64,000 nucleotides of DNA from Eubacteriaceae bacterium. GTDB lineage: Bacteria; Bacillota; Clostridia; Peptostreptococcales; Anaerovoracaceae. The notes beneath the pieces are model-generated. The model did no database searches. It was not told where the DNA came from and worked only from the letters and a program-made list of their open reading frames with translations. The DNA is taken from contig CABIXY010000005.1 of assembly GCA_902362805.1 (NCBI GenBank), positions 237,941 through 301,940 of the forward strand. The letters run 5' to 3'. The stretch's first letter is position 1; the number at the start of each line of letters is the position of its first letter. This document shows positions 47,770 through 56,100 of this stretch, one piece after another. A program made the translations under genes and the position numbers.

Positions 47770-47843
47770 AAAAAGAAAGGCCACGGTAAACTATTCTTTA
47801 CCAGACTTAGCCACGCTCTTCGTTAAGCTTGGCCGGTTTTTTT
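47770..47843. other. Branched hairpin element with T runs at both ends
   Basis: Outer arms GGCCA (47779-47783) and TGGCC (47830-47834) enclose GGTAAA/TTTACC (47785-47790, 47797-47802) and a CTTA/TAAG stem, a three-way-junction layout of about 56 nt. T runs follow on both strands, so it could be a bidirectional terminator or a structured small RNA. No family is recognised. Confidence 0.45.
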
Positions 47844-47876
47844 GCCCAAAAGGTGTTTATTTCAGCAACATTGGAC

Positions 47877-47904
47877 AAAAAAAGCGGCAGCTTAAATAGC
47901 TGCC
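47877..47904 (-). terminator. spoIIE terminator overlapping its stop codon
   Basis: GGCAGCT-N5-AGCTGCC with TTTTTTT on the minus strand; the hairpin includes the stop codon at 47892-47894. Confidence 0.85.
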
Positions 47905-49637
47905 ACCATGACGGTCAGATCGTCCCGTTCCCTAATTCCATATTTTTCCGCTGCTTTGTTGACGATTAATTCCGCCACCGTATCCGGGTCGCGGCTGCCA
48001 AGTTCTGTCAGACGTTCTCTCAGCCAGAGGCCGTCCGGGTCGCGGCGGTCGCAGTCAGTAACACCATCCGAGACCATAATCAGCAGGTCACCCCGCTTCA
48101 GCCTCACGTCGATGTATTCCAGCTTCAGTCCGTCGACAATCCCCACCGGCGGCGCAGGCCGTTTCAACATAGATACACTGCCATTATGTTTTACAAAGGT
48201 GGATGCAGCTCCCATCTTAAAAATCTGCGCTCTGCCGGTCACCTTATCTATAATGGCTAAATCCACTGTAGCGAACATCTCCGCGCTGTTTCCCGTCATC
48301 AGAATCGCATTGACTGTTTTCATGGCGATGTCCACATCAAAGCCTGCCGCCAACAGCTTGGAAAGCGTCGTAACCACCAGCTTGCTTTCTGTGGCCGCCC
48401 GACTGCCCTTCCCCATACCATCACTGATAATCAAAGCCTGTTTATTTTTACCGAAGGAGAAAGAAAGACAACTGTCCCCTGACACCGCCTCAAAAGCATA
48501 AGATGCACTGCCCACCAAAATCTGAGGCGCGTTTTTTTCAGCTGATGATGCTCCTCGACCGTCTAAATCCGTCATCAGCTCGCTGACCGTCCTGGCCATG
48601 CCGTCAAATTGGTAAGAGACAATCTGCTTATTATCCATCCCCGCACTGTATAGCTTGCTCAGACTAAGAAAGACTTCTCGCTTTTTCATCAAATCTCGCT
48701 TAATGACTTCTAGTTTCAAGTCTGCCCCCGTAGCCGACTGCTGGCAAAACCGTTCTTCACCGATGCACCACAACCTGGTGATGATACTGCTGGGTACAGC
48801 GATAAATAAAGCCATCACAGCCGCGGCCCCATAAATTTGATCGCTGGCTGATACGGCAATGGTGGCAAAAATCGTCAGCGCTAACATCGTTTTTCGGTAT
48901 TTTCCGTCAATCAGTGAGGCCAAAAACCAGCCGGTGAGCATCCCCGCAAAGAGGGCGATGAAGAGTTCTCCATGATCCACATGCTGGCATTGCCAGAAAA
49001 CAGCCGCAATGCCGGCTGCGGCCATGGCTGGCTGAATTCCCTTGCAATACTGAATCACCACGATAACCAGTAACCACAGGGGAAAGACCACCTGCTGTGC
49101 ACCGATGGCCCCTATCAGCGATATCGCAAAAATCTCGTAGGCTAGTCCAACTTTTTCTTCTGCAATCTGCATCGGATTCTTACCCACAAAGAGAATCCTC
49201 GCGATGGTGTTGAACACACGGATATAGACGATGACGGCTATCGCCTCTTTGATCATCGTTTCAATGCTCAAAAGATAGATCAAATGTCCATAGGCGTAAT
49301 AAGCACAATTGCACACGATGATTGCCGCCACTGCCACCGATGTCCTCTGATTTATTGTAAATCTATGATTATGGAAAAACAGGAAAAATATCCCGCAAAA
49401 AATCATAGCCATCATATCGCCATAGAGATTTAAGATGACTCCCCCATAAGTCAGCATCGCGATGGCAATGACCGGCACTAAATATATGTATACAGTTGAT
49501 ACCGCCACCATGACGGTAATCAGAGCCACCGCCTGCGGAAAGGTTCCTTCGAACAGATTGATCCGGCCAATAAAGAAAGCCACTGTCAAAGTGGCTAACA
49601 CGGTTTTGAAATTAATCTGATTCCCTACAAATTCCAT
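47892..49637 (-). CDS. spoIIE: SpoIIE-like PP2C serine phosphatase (short form)
   Basis: 581 aa. The N-terminal ~300 residues hold about eight to ten membrane helices, and the C-terminal PP2C domain spans ~360-580 (SGDSCLSFSFGKNKQALIISDGMGKGSRA, GDLLIMVSDGVTDCDRRDP, ERDDLTVMVAAI) with metal-binding aspartates intact. SpoIIE dephosphorylates SpoIIAA and activates sigma-F in the forespore. It is well short of the usual ~800 aa; the cytoplasmic region between membrane and phosphatase is abbreviated. The position upstream of tilS-ftsH supports the assignment. Confidence 0.9.
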   Translation of the reverse strand: MEFVGNQINFKTVLATLTVAFFIGRINLFEGTFPQAVALITVMVAVSTVYIYLVPVIAIAMLTYGGVILNLYGDMMAMIFCGIFFLFFHNHRFTINQRTSVAVAAIIVCNCAYYAYGHLIYLLSIETMIKEAIAVIVYIRVFNTIARILFVGKNPMQIAEEKVGLAYEIFAISLIGAIGAQQVVFPLWLLVIVVIQYCKGIQPAMAAAGIAAVFWQCQHVDHGELFIALFAGMLTGWFLASLIDGKYRKTMLALTIFATIAVSASDQIYGAAAVMALFIAVPSSIITRLWCIGEERFCQQSATGADLKLEVIKRDLMKKREVFLSLSKLYSAGMDNKQIVSYQFDGMARTVSELMTDLDGRGASSAEKNAPQILVGSASYAFEAVSGDSCLSFSFGKNKQALIISDGMGKGSRAATESKLVVTTLSKLLAAGFDVDIAMKTVNAILMTGNSAEMFATVDLAIIDKVTGRAQIFKMGAASTFVKHNGSVSMLKRPAPPVGIVDGLKLEYIDVRLKRGDLLIMVSDGVTDCDRRDPDGLWLRERLTELGSRDPDTVAELIVNKAAEKYGIRERDDLTVMVAAI

Positions 49638-49730
49638 ATTTCTTCCCCTTTGTTCCCTTTGATTTTCACATATTCTATCATAGGCAGCGTGGGGGTTGCT
49701 GTCGAAGGCAGGTGTCGAAAGAGAAGAAAC

Positions 49731-50828
49731 TTACTGGGCCAGGAGTCGTTCCACTTCTTCCCTCTTCTCAAACAAGACGCATCCGCCCTGATGATCTGCT
49801 GTCAATAAGTCCTGCTGGTGAAGAACGGTGAACAATCTGGAATGGAGAGCCTCTTTCAAAGAAGTATCTTTGACATTGATGTCAGAGTATGGTGAAAAAG
49901 GACAGGGCTCCGCACCGCCGTGGGAATTGATATGGAAGAATCCCCTGCCCGCTGCCAGACAGCCGCCGGAACTTTTCTCATCTCCGGGGAAGGAGATAAA
50001 CACCATTTCTGGATGCCGCCCTCTCACATCTGTCAGCTGCTCTTCAAACCAGTTCCGTTCATCATCTCCAAAAGCCAGATTCCTGCTCTCTTCTGTCACT
50101 GGCACATATTCCACATAAATGACCGTCTTACAGCCAAGTCCCGTTAATCTGCTCAGAAAAGCAGGTGAGGTCACAGTTTCTTTATTTGCGGTGGTCACCG
50201 TAACAGAAGTGCCGAAGAGCAGATGGCGTCGTTTCATCTGCTCCATGGCTGCAAGCAGCCTATCGTAGGTACCCTTCCCTCTTCTCTGATCTGTTCTATT
50301 CTGGTCTCCTTCGATACTGAAAATGGAGATGAGGTTTCTGTACTGCTGGAAAAGCTGCAGGTAGATTTCATCCAGCAGCGTACCGTTGGTAAAAATCGGA
50401 AAAAGGATTTCCGGTACTTTTGCCGCCGCTTCAATGATATCTCTCCGTAAAAAAGGTTCTCCGCCGGCTAAAAGGATGAAGTTGATTCCCAGCTCTTTTG
50501 CTTCCTGGAAAATATTCAGCCATTCTTCCGCTGTGAGCTGACAGCTCGGCAGTTCATCTATACAGCTTTCATTGCTTCTGGCGTAGCATCCGCTGCAGTG
50601 CAAATTACAGGCACTGGTGATGCTGGCGATGAGGAAGGGAGGAATATGTTCGCCCTTCTCTGCCCACTGCCCGCGCCGACCGGCCGCCTTCTTGCTTGCT
50701 GCAGCAAAGGAGATCATAAAGGCACTCTCCTGGGGATCCCGCAGTGTAGCTTTGATTGCACCCTTTACGATGTTCTCAACCCCCGCTGTCAAATATTCTT
50801 CTAAGTGAAATGGTTTTTGTACTGTCAT
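49731..50828 (-). CDS. Radical SAM protein with a C-terminal Cys-containing region
   Basis: 365 aa. The [4Fe-4S]-SAM motif is CNLHCSGC (residues ~73-80), followed by the GGEP motif (LLAGGEPFLRRDI) and FSIEG. C-terminal cysteines (GGCLAAGRG, EPCPFSPYS, GGCVLF) may hold a second cluster, as in SPASM/twitch enzymes. No peptide precursor or substrate gene is visible nearby. It lies 2 nt after the TetR gene, which very likely controls it. The reaction is unknown. Confidence 0.9.
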   Translation of the reverse strand: MTVQKPFHLEEYLTAGVENIVKGAIKATLRDPQESAFMISFAAASKKAAGRRGQWAEKGEHIPPFLIASITSACNLHCSGCYARSNESCIDELPSCQLTAEEWLNIFQEAKELGINFILLAGGEPFLRRDIIEAAAKVPEILFPIFTNGTLLDEIYLQLFQQYRNLISIFSIEGDQNRTDQRRGKGTYDRLLAAMEQMKRRHLLFGTSVTVTTANKETVTSPAFLSRLTGLGCKTVIYVEYVPVTEESRNLAFGDDERNWFEEQLTDVRGRHPEMVFISFPGDEKSSGGCLAAGRGFFHINSHGGAEPCPFSPYSDINVKDTSLKEALHSRLFTVLHQQDLLTADHQGGCVLFEKREEVERLLAQ

Positions 50829-50830
50829 CG

Positions 50831-51448
50831 CTAATCCTTTCTATAATGGTCTGCAAAGTGTTCAATATGTTGGTCCAACTGTGTAATCAGCACATCTCTT
50901 TTCGCCCCACTGTCATACTTGTTCATCAGAAAGAAGATGGGCGCATAAAACTCTAACGCCAGAAACGCTTCGTCTTCCTGTATGAAACATTCTCTTTCAA
51001 TCAGCAAACGGAATAACTCCGTCATGTATTTCAAAGGGCCTTCTGTCAGGTATTCGTGATAGAGGCGGCTCTTCGCTTCACTCTTATACTGTTCAATCAT
51101 GAGCATCTTACGAAACTGGGAGGCGTAGTCGCTTTCGGTCCAGTAAAAGAACATGCCTCTGGCAATTGCTTTCAATTCTTCTGTCGTAATCCTCTCGTAT
51201 GCCGATGCTACAGCCGCCATGTCACCCTGTGGTGCGCGCACTTCCTGTGTCATCTGCTGATACTGCACTTCCATCTGAATCAAGATATGGTCAAAGATAT
51301 CCTGTTTGCTCTCATAGTGTTTATACAGTGAGCTCTGTCTGATGCCGACTGCTTCTGCAATATCGCGCACACTGACGCCGTCATAGCCTTTGTCCGCAAA
51401 AAGGTGCAGTGCCGCAAGTAAAATAGCTTCTTTTGTGTTTCGCTTCAA
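50831..51448 (-). CDS. TetR-family repressor of the radical-SAM operon
   Basis: 205 aa. N-terminal HTH (DKGYDGVSVRDIAEAVGIRQSSLYKHYESKQDIF) and a divergent helical ligand domain. It precedes the radical-SAM gene, and two matching 20-bp sites lie over its own promoter, so autoregulation is likely. The ligand is unknown. Confidence 0.93.
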   Translation of the reverse strand: MKRNTKEAILLAALHLFADKGYDGVSVRDIAEAVGIRQSSLYKHYESKQDIFDHILIQMEVQYQQMTQEVRAPQGDMAAVASAYERITTEELKAIARGMFFYWTESDYASQFRKMLMIEQYKSEAKSRLYHEYLTEGPLKYMTELFRLLIERECFIQEDEAFLALEFYAPIFFLMNKYDSGAKRDVLITQLDQHIEHFADHYRKD

Positions 51449-51467
51449 ATTCTAAGCCCCCTCTCCG

Positions 51468-51524
51468 TTTAGCTAACATTTGTTCTCTTTTTTACATTTT
51501 AGCTAACAATCGTTCTCTTGTCAA
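51468..51524 (-). promoter_or_regulatory. tetR promoter with two operator copies
   Basis: Promoter TTGACA (51524-51519), a 17-nt spacer, TAAAAT (51501-51496) on the minus strand. Two near-identical 20-bp sites (TTTAGCTAACAWYSGTTCTC-like on the + strand) occur at 51498-51517, between -35 and -10, and at 51468-51487, over the start site. Their starts are exactly 30 bp apart, on the same face of the helix. Confidence 0.85.
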
Positions 51525-51546
51525 GTTTTTTCTCTGTCTTTTCAAT

Positions 51547-51585
51547 AAAAAAACTGCTATGACGATCTCCATCTAGTCATAACAG
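51547..51585 (-). terminator. Terminator of the chemotaxis operon
   Basis: CTGTTATGAC-N12-GTCATAGCAG followed by TTTTTTT on the minus strand, 8 nt after the last CheW-like stop. Confidence 0.9.
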
Positions 51586-51592
51586 CTTCATC

Positions 51593-52021
51593 CTATACAT
51601 TTTCATTTTCTGACAAAATTTTCTCCACCGTACCGGGGATATCCAGCAGCGAAACTAATGCGCCCTCCATCTGATACAATGTCTTTTCAAGCCAAAGACC
51701 TGCCAATGATTCCGGATGCAGAGACTCGATTTCCTCTAATGCATCTCCACTGATGATAAACGGTTCTCTCGCTGCCGCCATGGCAAAGAGGCTCTCTTCG
51801 CATCGGACGATCACAAGCACTCTCCATTCGCCCTCCTCCAGTCTGATGACAGGAATAATACGCCCTTTATAATTATACATTCCTAGATAATGAGGAGGAA
51901 GGCATGGGAACGAAGAAATATGCACGTCCGCATAGATTTCCGCAATCCATTTTAATTCCAGGGCATAGTTCTTCTCCTGGCCAGCGATGCATAGTAGTTC
52001 TCTGTTGTTTTCGCTATTCAT
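51593..52021 (-). CDS. cheW: CheW-like coupling protein
   Basis: 142 aa. The CheW SH3-like fold is seen (LLCIAGQEKNYALELKWIAEIY, MYNYKGRIIPVIRLEE, LLDIPGTVEKIL). It would link the receptor to CheA. Overlaps the end of cheA by 8 nt. It is the most regular of the three CheW-like genes in the operon. Confidence 0.85.
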   Translation of the reverse strand: MNSENNRELLCIAGQEKNYALELKWIAEIYADVHISSFPCLPPHYLGMYNYKGRIIPVIRLEEGEWRVLVIVRCEESLFAMAAAREPFIISGDALEEIESLHPESLAGLWLEKTLYQMEGALVSLLDIPGTVEKILSENENV

Positions 52022-54020
52022 ATGCCCCCTCCTTTTCGAAATTTACAATGAGATTCTCCAGATCTAAGGCTGCACAGATATCGCCGTCACCCATTATGCT
52101 GCAGCCGCCGATTCCGGTGTTTTTTCGAAAATCGCGCCCAAGAAGGTTCGGCAGAGGTTTGACCACAATTCGCTTTTGTTCATGCATTACATCGGCTAAC
52201 AGACAGCCCTCTACCCTGTTATCCTTGATATAGATTACGATAGAATCATCAGGGATTTCTTCTTTTATTCCGCAGATTTTGCGTAAATTGATCAGAGGGA
52301 CCATTCTGCCGTCATAAAGAATATAGGAACGCCCGTCAATCTGACGAATTTGCCGTTTCTTTTCTCTATATTCCATAAAATTGAATACATACCGGGCAGG
52401 CATCGAAAAATGGTAGTCTCCTATTTGGAAACAGGTGCTCTCTACAGTGGATAAAGTCAGCGGCGCTATCAGGGTAAATTTGCTGCCAACGCCTGGCTGG
52501 CTTTCGATATGCAGGTGTCCGCCAATTTCTTCCATGAGGTTCTTTACCACGTCGAGGCCCACCCCTCTGCCAGAATACTCGTTGACCGTTTCGTTGGTGG
52601 TGAAGCCAGGTTTCAGAATCAGCTCATGAATTTCCGCCCTGCTGTATTCCCCTTCCGGCTTTACTAGCATTCCTCTTTCACTGGCTTTATTGAGAATCTT
52701 CCTATCATCCAGTCCGCAGCCGTCGTCACTGAATGTCAGCACCAGTTCCCCCACGGTACTCTCCACTTGAAATGCAATCCTGCCTTTCTTTTCTTTGCCT
52801 AAGGCCTGGCGTACCTCTGCGGTCTCAATGCCGTGATCTACCGCATTACGAATCAGATGCATCAGCGCCTCTGAGCAAGACTCCACAACACTCTTATCCG
52901 CCTCTATATCACCGCAGTTCACGATGAGTTCCGCCTCTTTCTTCTCGTCTCGGCAGATATCTCTGAGAATCCTGCGCAGCTTCGGTACGATTCGATTGAG
53001 CGGCCGCATGCGCATTTCCATGGTGGTTCGCTCCATTTCGCTGATCAGCTGACTGATCTGGCGGGCAGTTCCCTCTCTGAGATCTTCCAGTCCATTTTTT
53101 CTAAGCGCTTCATCTAAGACCAACATTTGAATGACCATCTCACAGGAAAGGTTCTGCATTTTGTCCAGCTTCTCCGCTTTTACATCCAGGAACTCCGTCT
53201 CTTTCACTTCTTGCAATTTTTTAGGCTGTGCCTCTAGCGGGTCAGACTCCTCCGCAGGAGCCTCCGCCTCTTCCTGGTCCGCTAGCAGTATGACGCGATT
53301 GACAAAGAGGCCTTTTTCCATTACCTCCAGGACTTCTTCTCTCTGCTCACTGATAAAACGGACAAAGAGCCCCTGTTTTCCAATGATTTCGCCGCTTTCG
53401 CCAGCCTGCTCCAAATCAAGAGGGTAAGTCTCCAACTCAGAGCACAATCCGCTGATTTGTCGGACCAACATAAAGGCTCTGACATTTTCCAGCCGGCAGC
53501 CCTGCTCAAAGATCACGTTGACCACGGTGCCTGATTTATCGCCAAAATAACTGCAGCTCTGCGGTTCCGGCGCTTGTTCCTCTGGCGGTTCTTCTTTTTC
53601 ATGACTGCAGCAGAACTTTTCCCAATATGCCTCCGCCTGCTCCTCTATTTGCTTGATATCGGCAGGTTCGTAATCCTCTGCCTCCATCCGTTCCATCTCT
53701 GCTGAAATGTGATCGGCAGCCAGAAACATCAGGTCAAAAATTTCCTGCTCTGGATTTTCAATAGTTCCGATTTCTTCCCTGTAATAAGCAAAGATGTCCT
53801 CCAGCTTATGAGCGAGGGAGGACAGCTGCGAAAGTCCCATCATGGCAGAAGAACTTTTAATTGTGTGCATGACCCTGAAAATACTGTGAATGTCCTCCTC
53901 CGCAAACCGATTGTTTTTCTCCGCCTCCATCAGACAGTGATTCAACTGTTCGGTCAGCTGCCTGGTTTCCAGCAAATAGACTTCCAGCATTTCGCGGGCA
54001 TCTTCATCAAAATAACTCAT
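52014..54020 (-). CDS. cheA: Chemotaxis histidine kinase CheA
   Basis: 668 aa. Hpt domain first (FRVMHTIKSSSAMMG carries the phospho-His), a variable middle, then dimerisation and HATPase (LIRNAVDHGIETAEVR, FSDDGCGLDDRKI, GRGVGLDVVKNLMEE) and a CheW-type domain at the C-terminus (GRMVPLINLRKICG). It phosphorylates CheY and perhaps the receiver of the GGDEF protein. Confidence 0.96.
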   Translation of the reverse strand: MSYFDEDAREMLEVYLLETRQLTEQLNHCLMEAEKNNRFAEEDIHSIFRVMHTIKSSSAMMGLSQLSSLAHKLEDIFAYYREEIGTIENPEQEIFDLMFLAADHISAEMERMEAEDYEPADIKQIEEQAEAYWEKFCCSHEKEEPPEEQAPEPQSCSYFGDKSGTVVNVIFEQGCRLENVRAFMLVRQISGLCSELETYPLDLEQAGESGEIIGKQGLFVRFISEQREEVLEVMEKGLFVNRVILLADQEEAEAPAEESDPLEAQPKKLQEVKETEFLDVKAEKLDKMQNLSCEMVIQMLVLDEALRKNGLEDLREGTARQISQLISEMERTTMEMRMRPLNRIVPKLRRILRDICRDEKKEAELIVNCGDIEADKSVVESCSEALMHLIRNAVDHGIETAEVRQALGKEKKGRIAFQVESTVGELVLTFSDDGCGLDDRKILNKASERGMLVKPEGEYSRAEIHELILKPGFTTNETVNEYSGRGVGLDVVKNLMEEIGGHLHIESQPGVGSKFTLIAPLTLSTVESTCFQIGDYHFSMPARYVFNFMEYREKKRQIRQIDGRSYILYDGRMVPLINLRKICGIKEEIPDDSIVIYIKDNRVEGCLLADVMHEQKRIVVKPLPNLLGRDFRKNTGIGGCSIMGDGDICAALDLENLIVNFEKEGAYE

Positions 54021-54035
54021 CTATTTCTCCATTTA

Positions 54036-54974
54036 TTAAATCTTTTCATACCAGATACTGCAGTTCTTACCTCTGCGCTTTCCTTCGTAGAGAGCCTTGT
54101 CCGCAAAATTAATGCTGTTCTCTATACCCTCTGATTCGTGGTATGCATGCAATCCCAAAGTCACAGTACACGAAAATTCTCCGTTTTCATGGAAAAACTT
54201 GAACTGTTCTACTTCTTTACGGATCTGCTCACTGATTTCAAAGGCTTCCTCTTCCGTAACCGCAAGCAGGATGATCAAAAATTCTTCTCCGCCCCAGCGA
54301 ATGACTCGATGTTTACGGCAAGCGCCTTCCAAAATATTCGCAATGCAGACTAAGGTGGTATCCCCTACCTCGTGTCCATAGGTATCGTTGACTTTTTTGA
54401 AGTCATCAATATCGGTCAGTATCACCACGTTCTTCAATTCTTCTCTCTTTATATCGCGCATGTCTTCCACCAGTTCACTTATGACATATCTGCGGTTATA
54501 GAGTCCCGTCAGACCATCTCGGAAGGCCATGTAGTTGAGTTTTTCCATATTTGTGCGCAGTTCTCTGTTCTGCTGATTCAGTTCATCTTTTTGTTTTTTC
54601 ATCTGCAGATGTGTCACGACTCTGGATTTCAGTTCCGCTGGCACAAATGGCTTTTTAATATAGTCACAAGCTCCCATGGTAAAGCCTTTTACGACGTCCT
54701 CATCGGTCGCTTTTGAGGTCAGAAACAGAATGACCGCATCATTTTGATCCTGCTCTTTCAGCTTCTGAAACAGTTCATATCCGTCTGTATCCGGAAGAAC
54801 CACGTCAAGGAGAATCAGGTCAGGCTGATATTGCCCGATCATCTCCTCCGCCTCACTGCCGGTATGCGCTTCGCAGATAAAAAATGGTTCGTCTTTCAGT
54901 GCTATTTTTACTTGCTTACATATCAAAAGACTATCGTCTACAACCATTACAATCTGCTTTTTCTTATCATCCAT
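54036..54974 (-). CDS. Receiver-GGDEF protein (diguanylate cyclase response regulator)
   Basis: 312 aa. Receiver domain at 1-125 (MVVDDSLLICKQ, phospho-Asp in LILLDVVLPDTDGYE, K in FLTSKATDE), then a GGDEF domain with active-site GGEEF (RWGGEEFLIILLAV). It should make c-di-GMP when phosphorylated, probably by the CheA encoded next to it. This ties the chemosensory operon to c-di-GMP. No inhibitory-site RxxD was checked in detail. Confidence 0.93.
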   Translation of the reverse strand: MDDKKKQIVMVVDDSLLICKQVKIALKDEPFFICEAHTGSEAEEMIGQYQPDLILLDVVLPDTDGYELFQKLKEQDQNDAVILFLTSKATDEDVVKGFTMGACDYIKKPFVPAELKSRVVTHLQMKKQKDELNQQNRELRTNMEKLNYMAFRDGLTGLYNRRYVISELVEDMRDIKREELKNVVILTDIDDFKKVNDTYGHEVGDTTLVCIANILEGACRKHRVIRWGGEEFLIILLAVTEEEAFEISEQIRKEVEQFKFFHENGEFSCTVTLGLHAYHESEGIENSINFADKALYEGKRRGKNCSIWYEKI

Positions 54975-54989
54975 TTTGTACCTCCGCTA

Positions 54990-55475
54990 TCATAATATAA
55001 TCGAAGCATGTCTCGCCGCTTCCACCTTTACTCTGCCATCCTCCGCAGTAAACCAGACCGTTCTTCCATAATCACTGCCGGTATCTTCCGCCAAAAGGGG
55101 AATCCCTTCTGCAGCAAGAATTTTTTTAGCCATCTCTACATTCTTCTTGCCAATATCCCATTCATAGTTTATAGTCTGGAACATCTGGGCGCCGCCTACC
55201 AGCTTTGCCGTCAGCCGTGATTTCTTTGCTCCATGGACGCACATCTGGCTTATCAGCCGCTTGATGCCCTGGTCCGCATATCGATACTGCTGTGACGTCT
55301 TCATTTCAAGACTGTCATTTTTCGAAGGGAGCACCGCGTGAACCATTCCCGCTATCTGCGCTTTGTTGTCATAAAGACAGACACCAATACATGAGCCTAG
55401 TGCATAGCTGATCAAAGTCTGACCAGCCGATGCGGTATTGCCGTCTCCTATCTGTACCAATATTTTATCCATCAC
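54990..55475 (-). CDS. cheD: Receptor deamidase CheD
   Basis: 161 aa. Catalytic Cys in YALGSCIGVCLYD and His in AGMVHAVLPSKN, both typical. It deamidates receptor glutamines and binds CheC. Starts within the end of cheC (overlap 4 nt). Confidence 0.95.
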   Translation of the reverse strand: MMDKILVQIGDGNTASAGQTLISYALGSCIGVCLYDNKAQIAGMVHAVLPSKNDSLEMKTSQQYRYADQGIKRLISQMCVHGAKKSRLTAKLVGGAQMFQTINYEWDIGKKNVEMAKKILAAEGIPLLAEDTGSDYGRTVWFTAEDGRVKVEAARHASIIL

Positions 55476-56089
55476 ATCTCAATCCCCAGCTTCTCCAAAA
55501 TCGGCTCCAAACACTCGGGATCTGGAAAAAACAAGATACGTCCGGAATAAGAGCGGTGGTCAATGTGAAATTGATTCTCTATCAATAGGATTTCAGCACT
55601 TTTACTCATAACCCTTGACAGAGGGGCGCTGAGTATGGATCCGCCCATATCGACACAGATGCCTGGTACAGAAACATCGATTTCCATGTCCATTAGGGCC
55701 GAAAGTGCTCTGATATAAGAACCGCACATGATGTTCCCCAGTTCACTGAGCAGTGAACGTTCCAGATCGTCCAGTTCCAAAATATTTCTTTCGCCGCCGC
55801 CCAGGATCTCGTCTAATATGATATTCGTAAAACTCTCATTGAGCAGAAACAGAAATTGGCCTGTTATCTCCCCTTTCATCTCTACAAGAATTCCAGCTTC
55901 TATTTCCTGGGATTGTTCCAGCAGAGAGTAAATTTCCTGTACCTGTGTCAGATGCAACGACGGTGAAGAAATGTCAAAGGGAGTACCCATCATCTGCGAA
56001 AGAGAGGTAACCGCATTACCTGTACCGATATTACCTAGTTCTTTTAATATATCTGCCGATGTCTCGTCCATATCCGCATAACTTTTCAT
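55472..56089 (-). CDS. cheC: CheY-P phosphatase CheC
   Basis: 205 aa with both phosphatase motifs: ELGNIGTGNA near residue 16 and ELGNIMCGSY near residue 115 (E...N pairs intact). It dephosphorylates CheY and partners CheD in adaptation. Confidence 0.95.
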   Translation of the reverse strand: MKSYADMDETSADILKELGNIGTGNAVTSLSQMMGTPFDISSPSLHLTQVQEIYSLLEQSQEIEAGILVEMKGEITGQFLFLLNESFTNIILDEILGGGERNILELDDLERSLLSELGNIMCGSYIRALSALMDMEIDVSVPGICVDMGGSILSAPLSRVMSKSAEILLIENQFHIDHRSYSGRILFFPDPECLEPILEKLGIEM

Positions 56090-56100
56090 ATGTAACTCCC

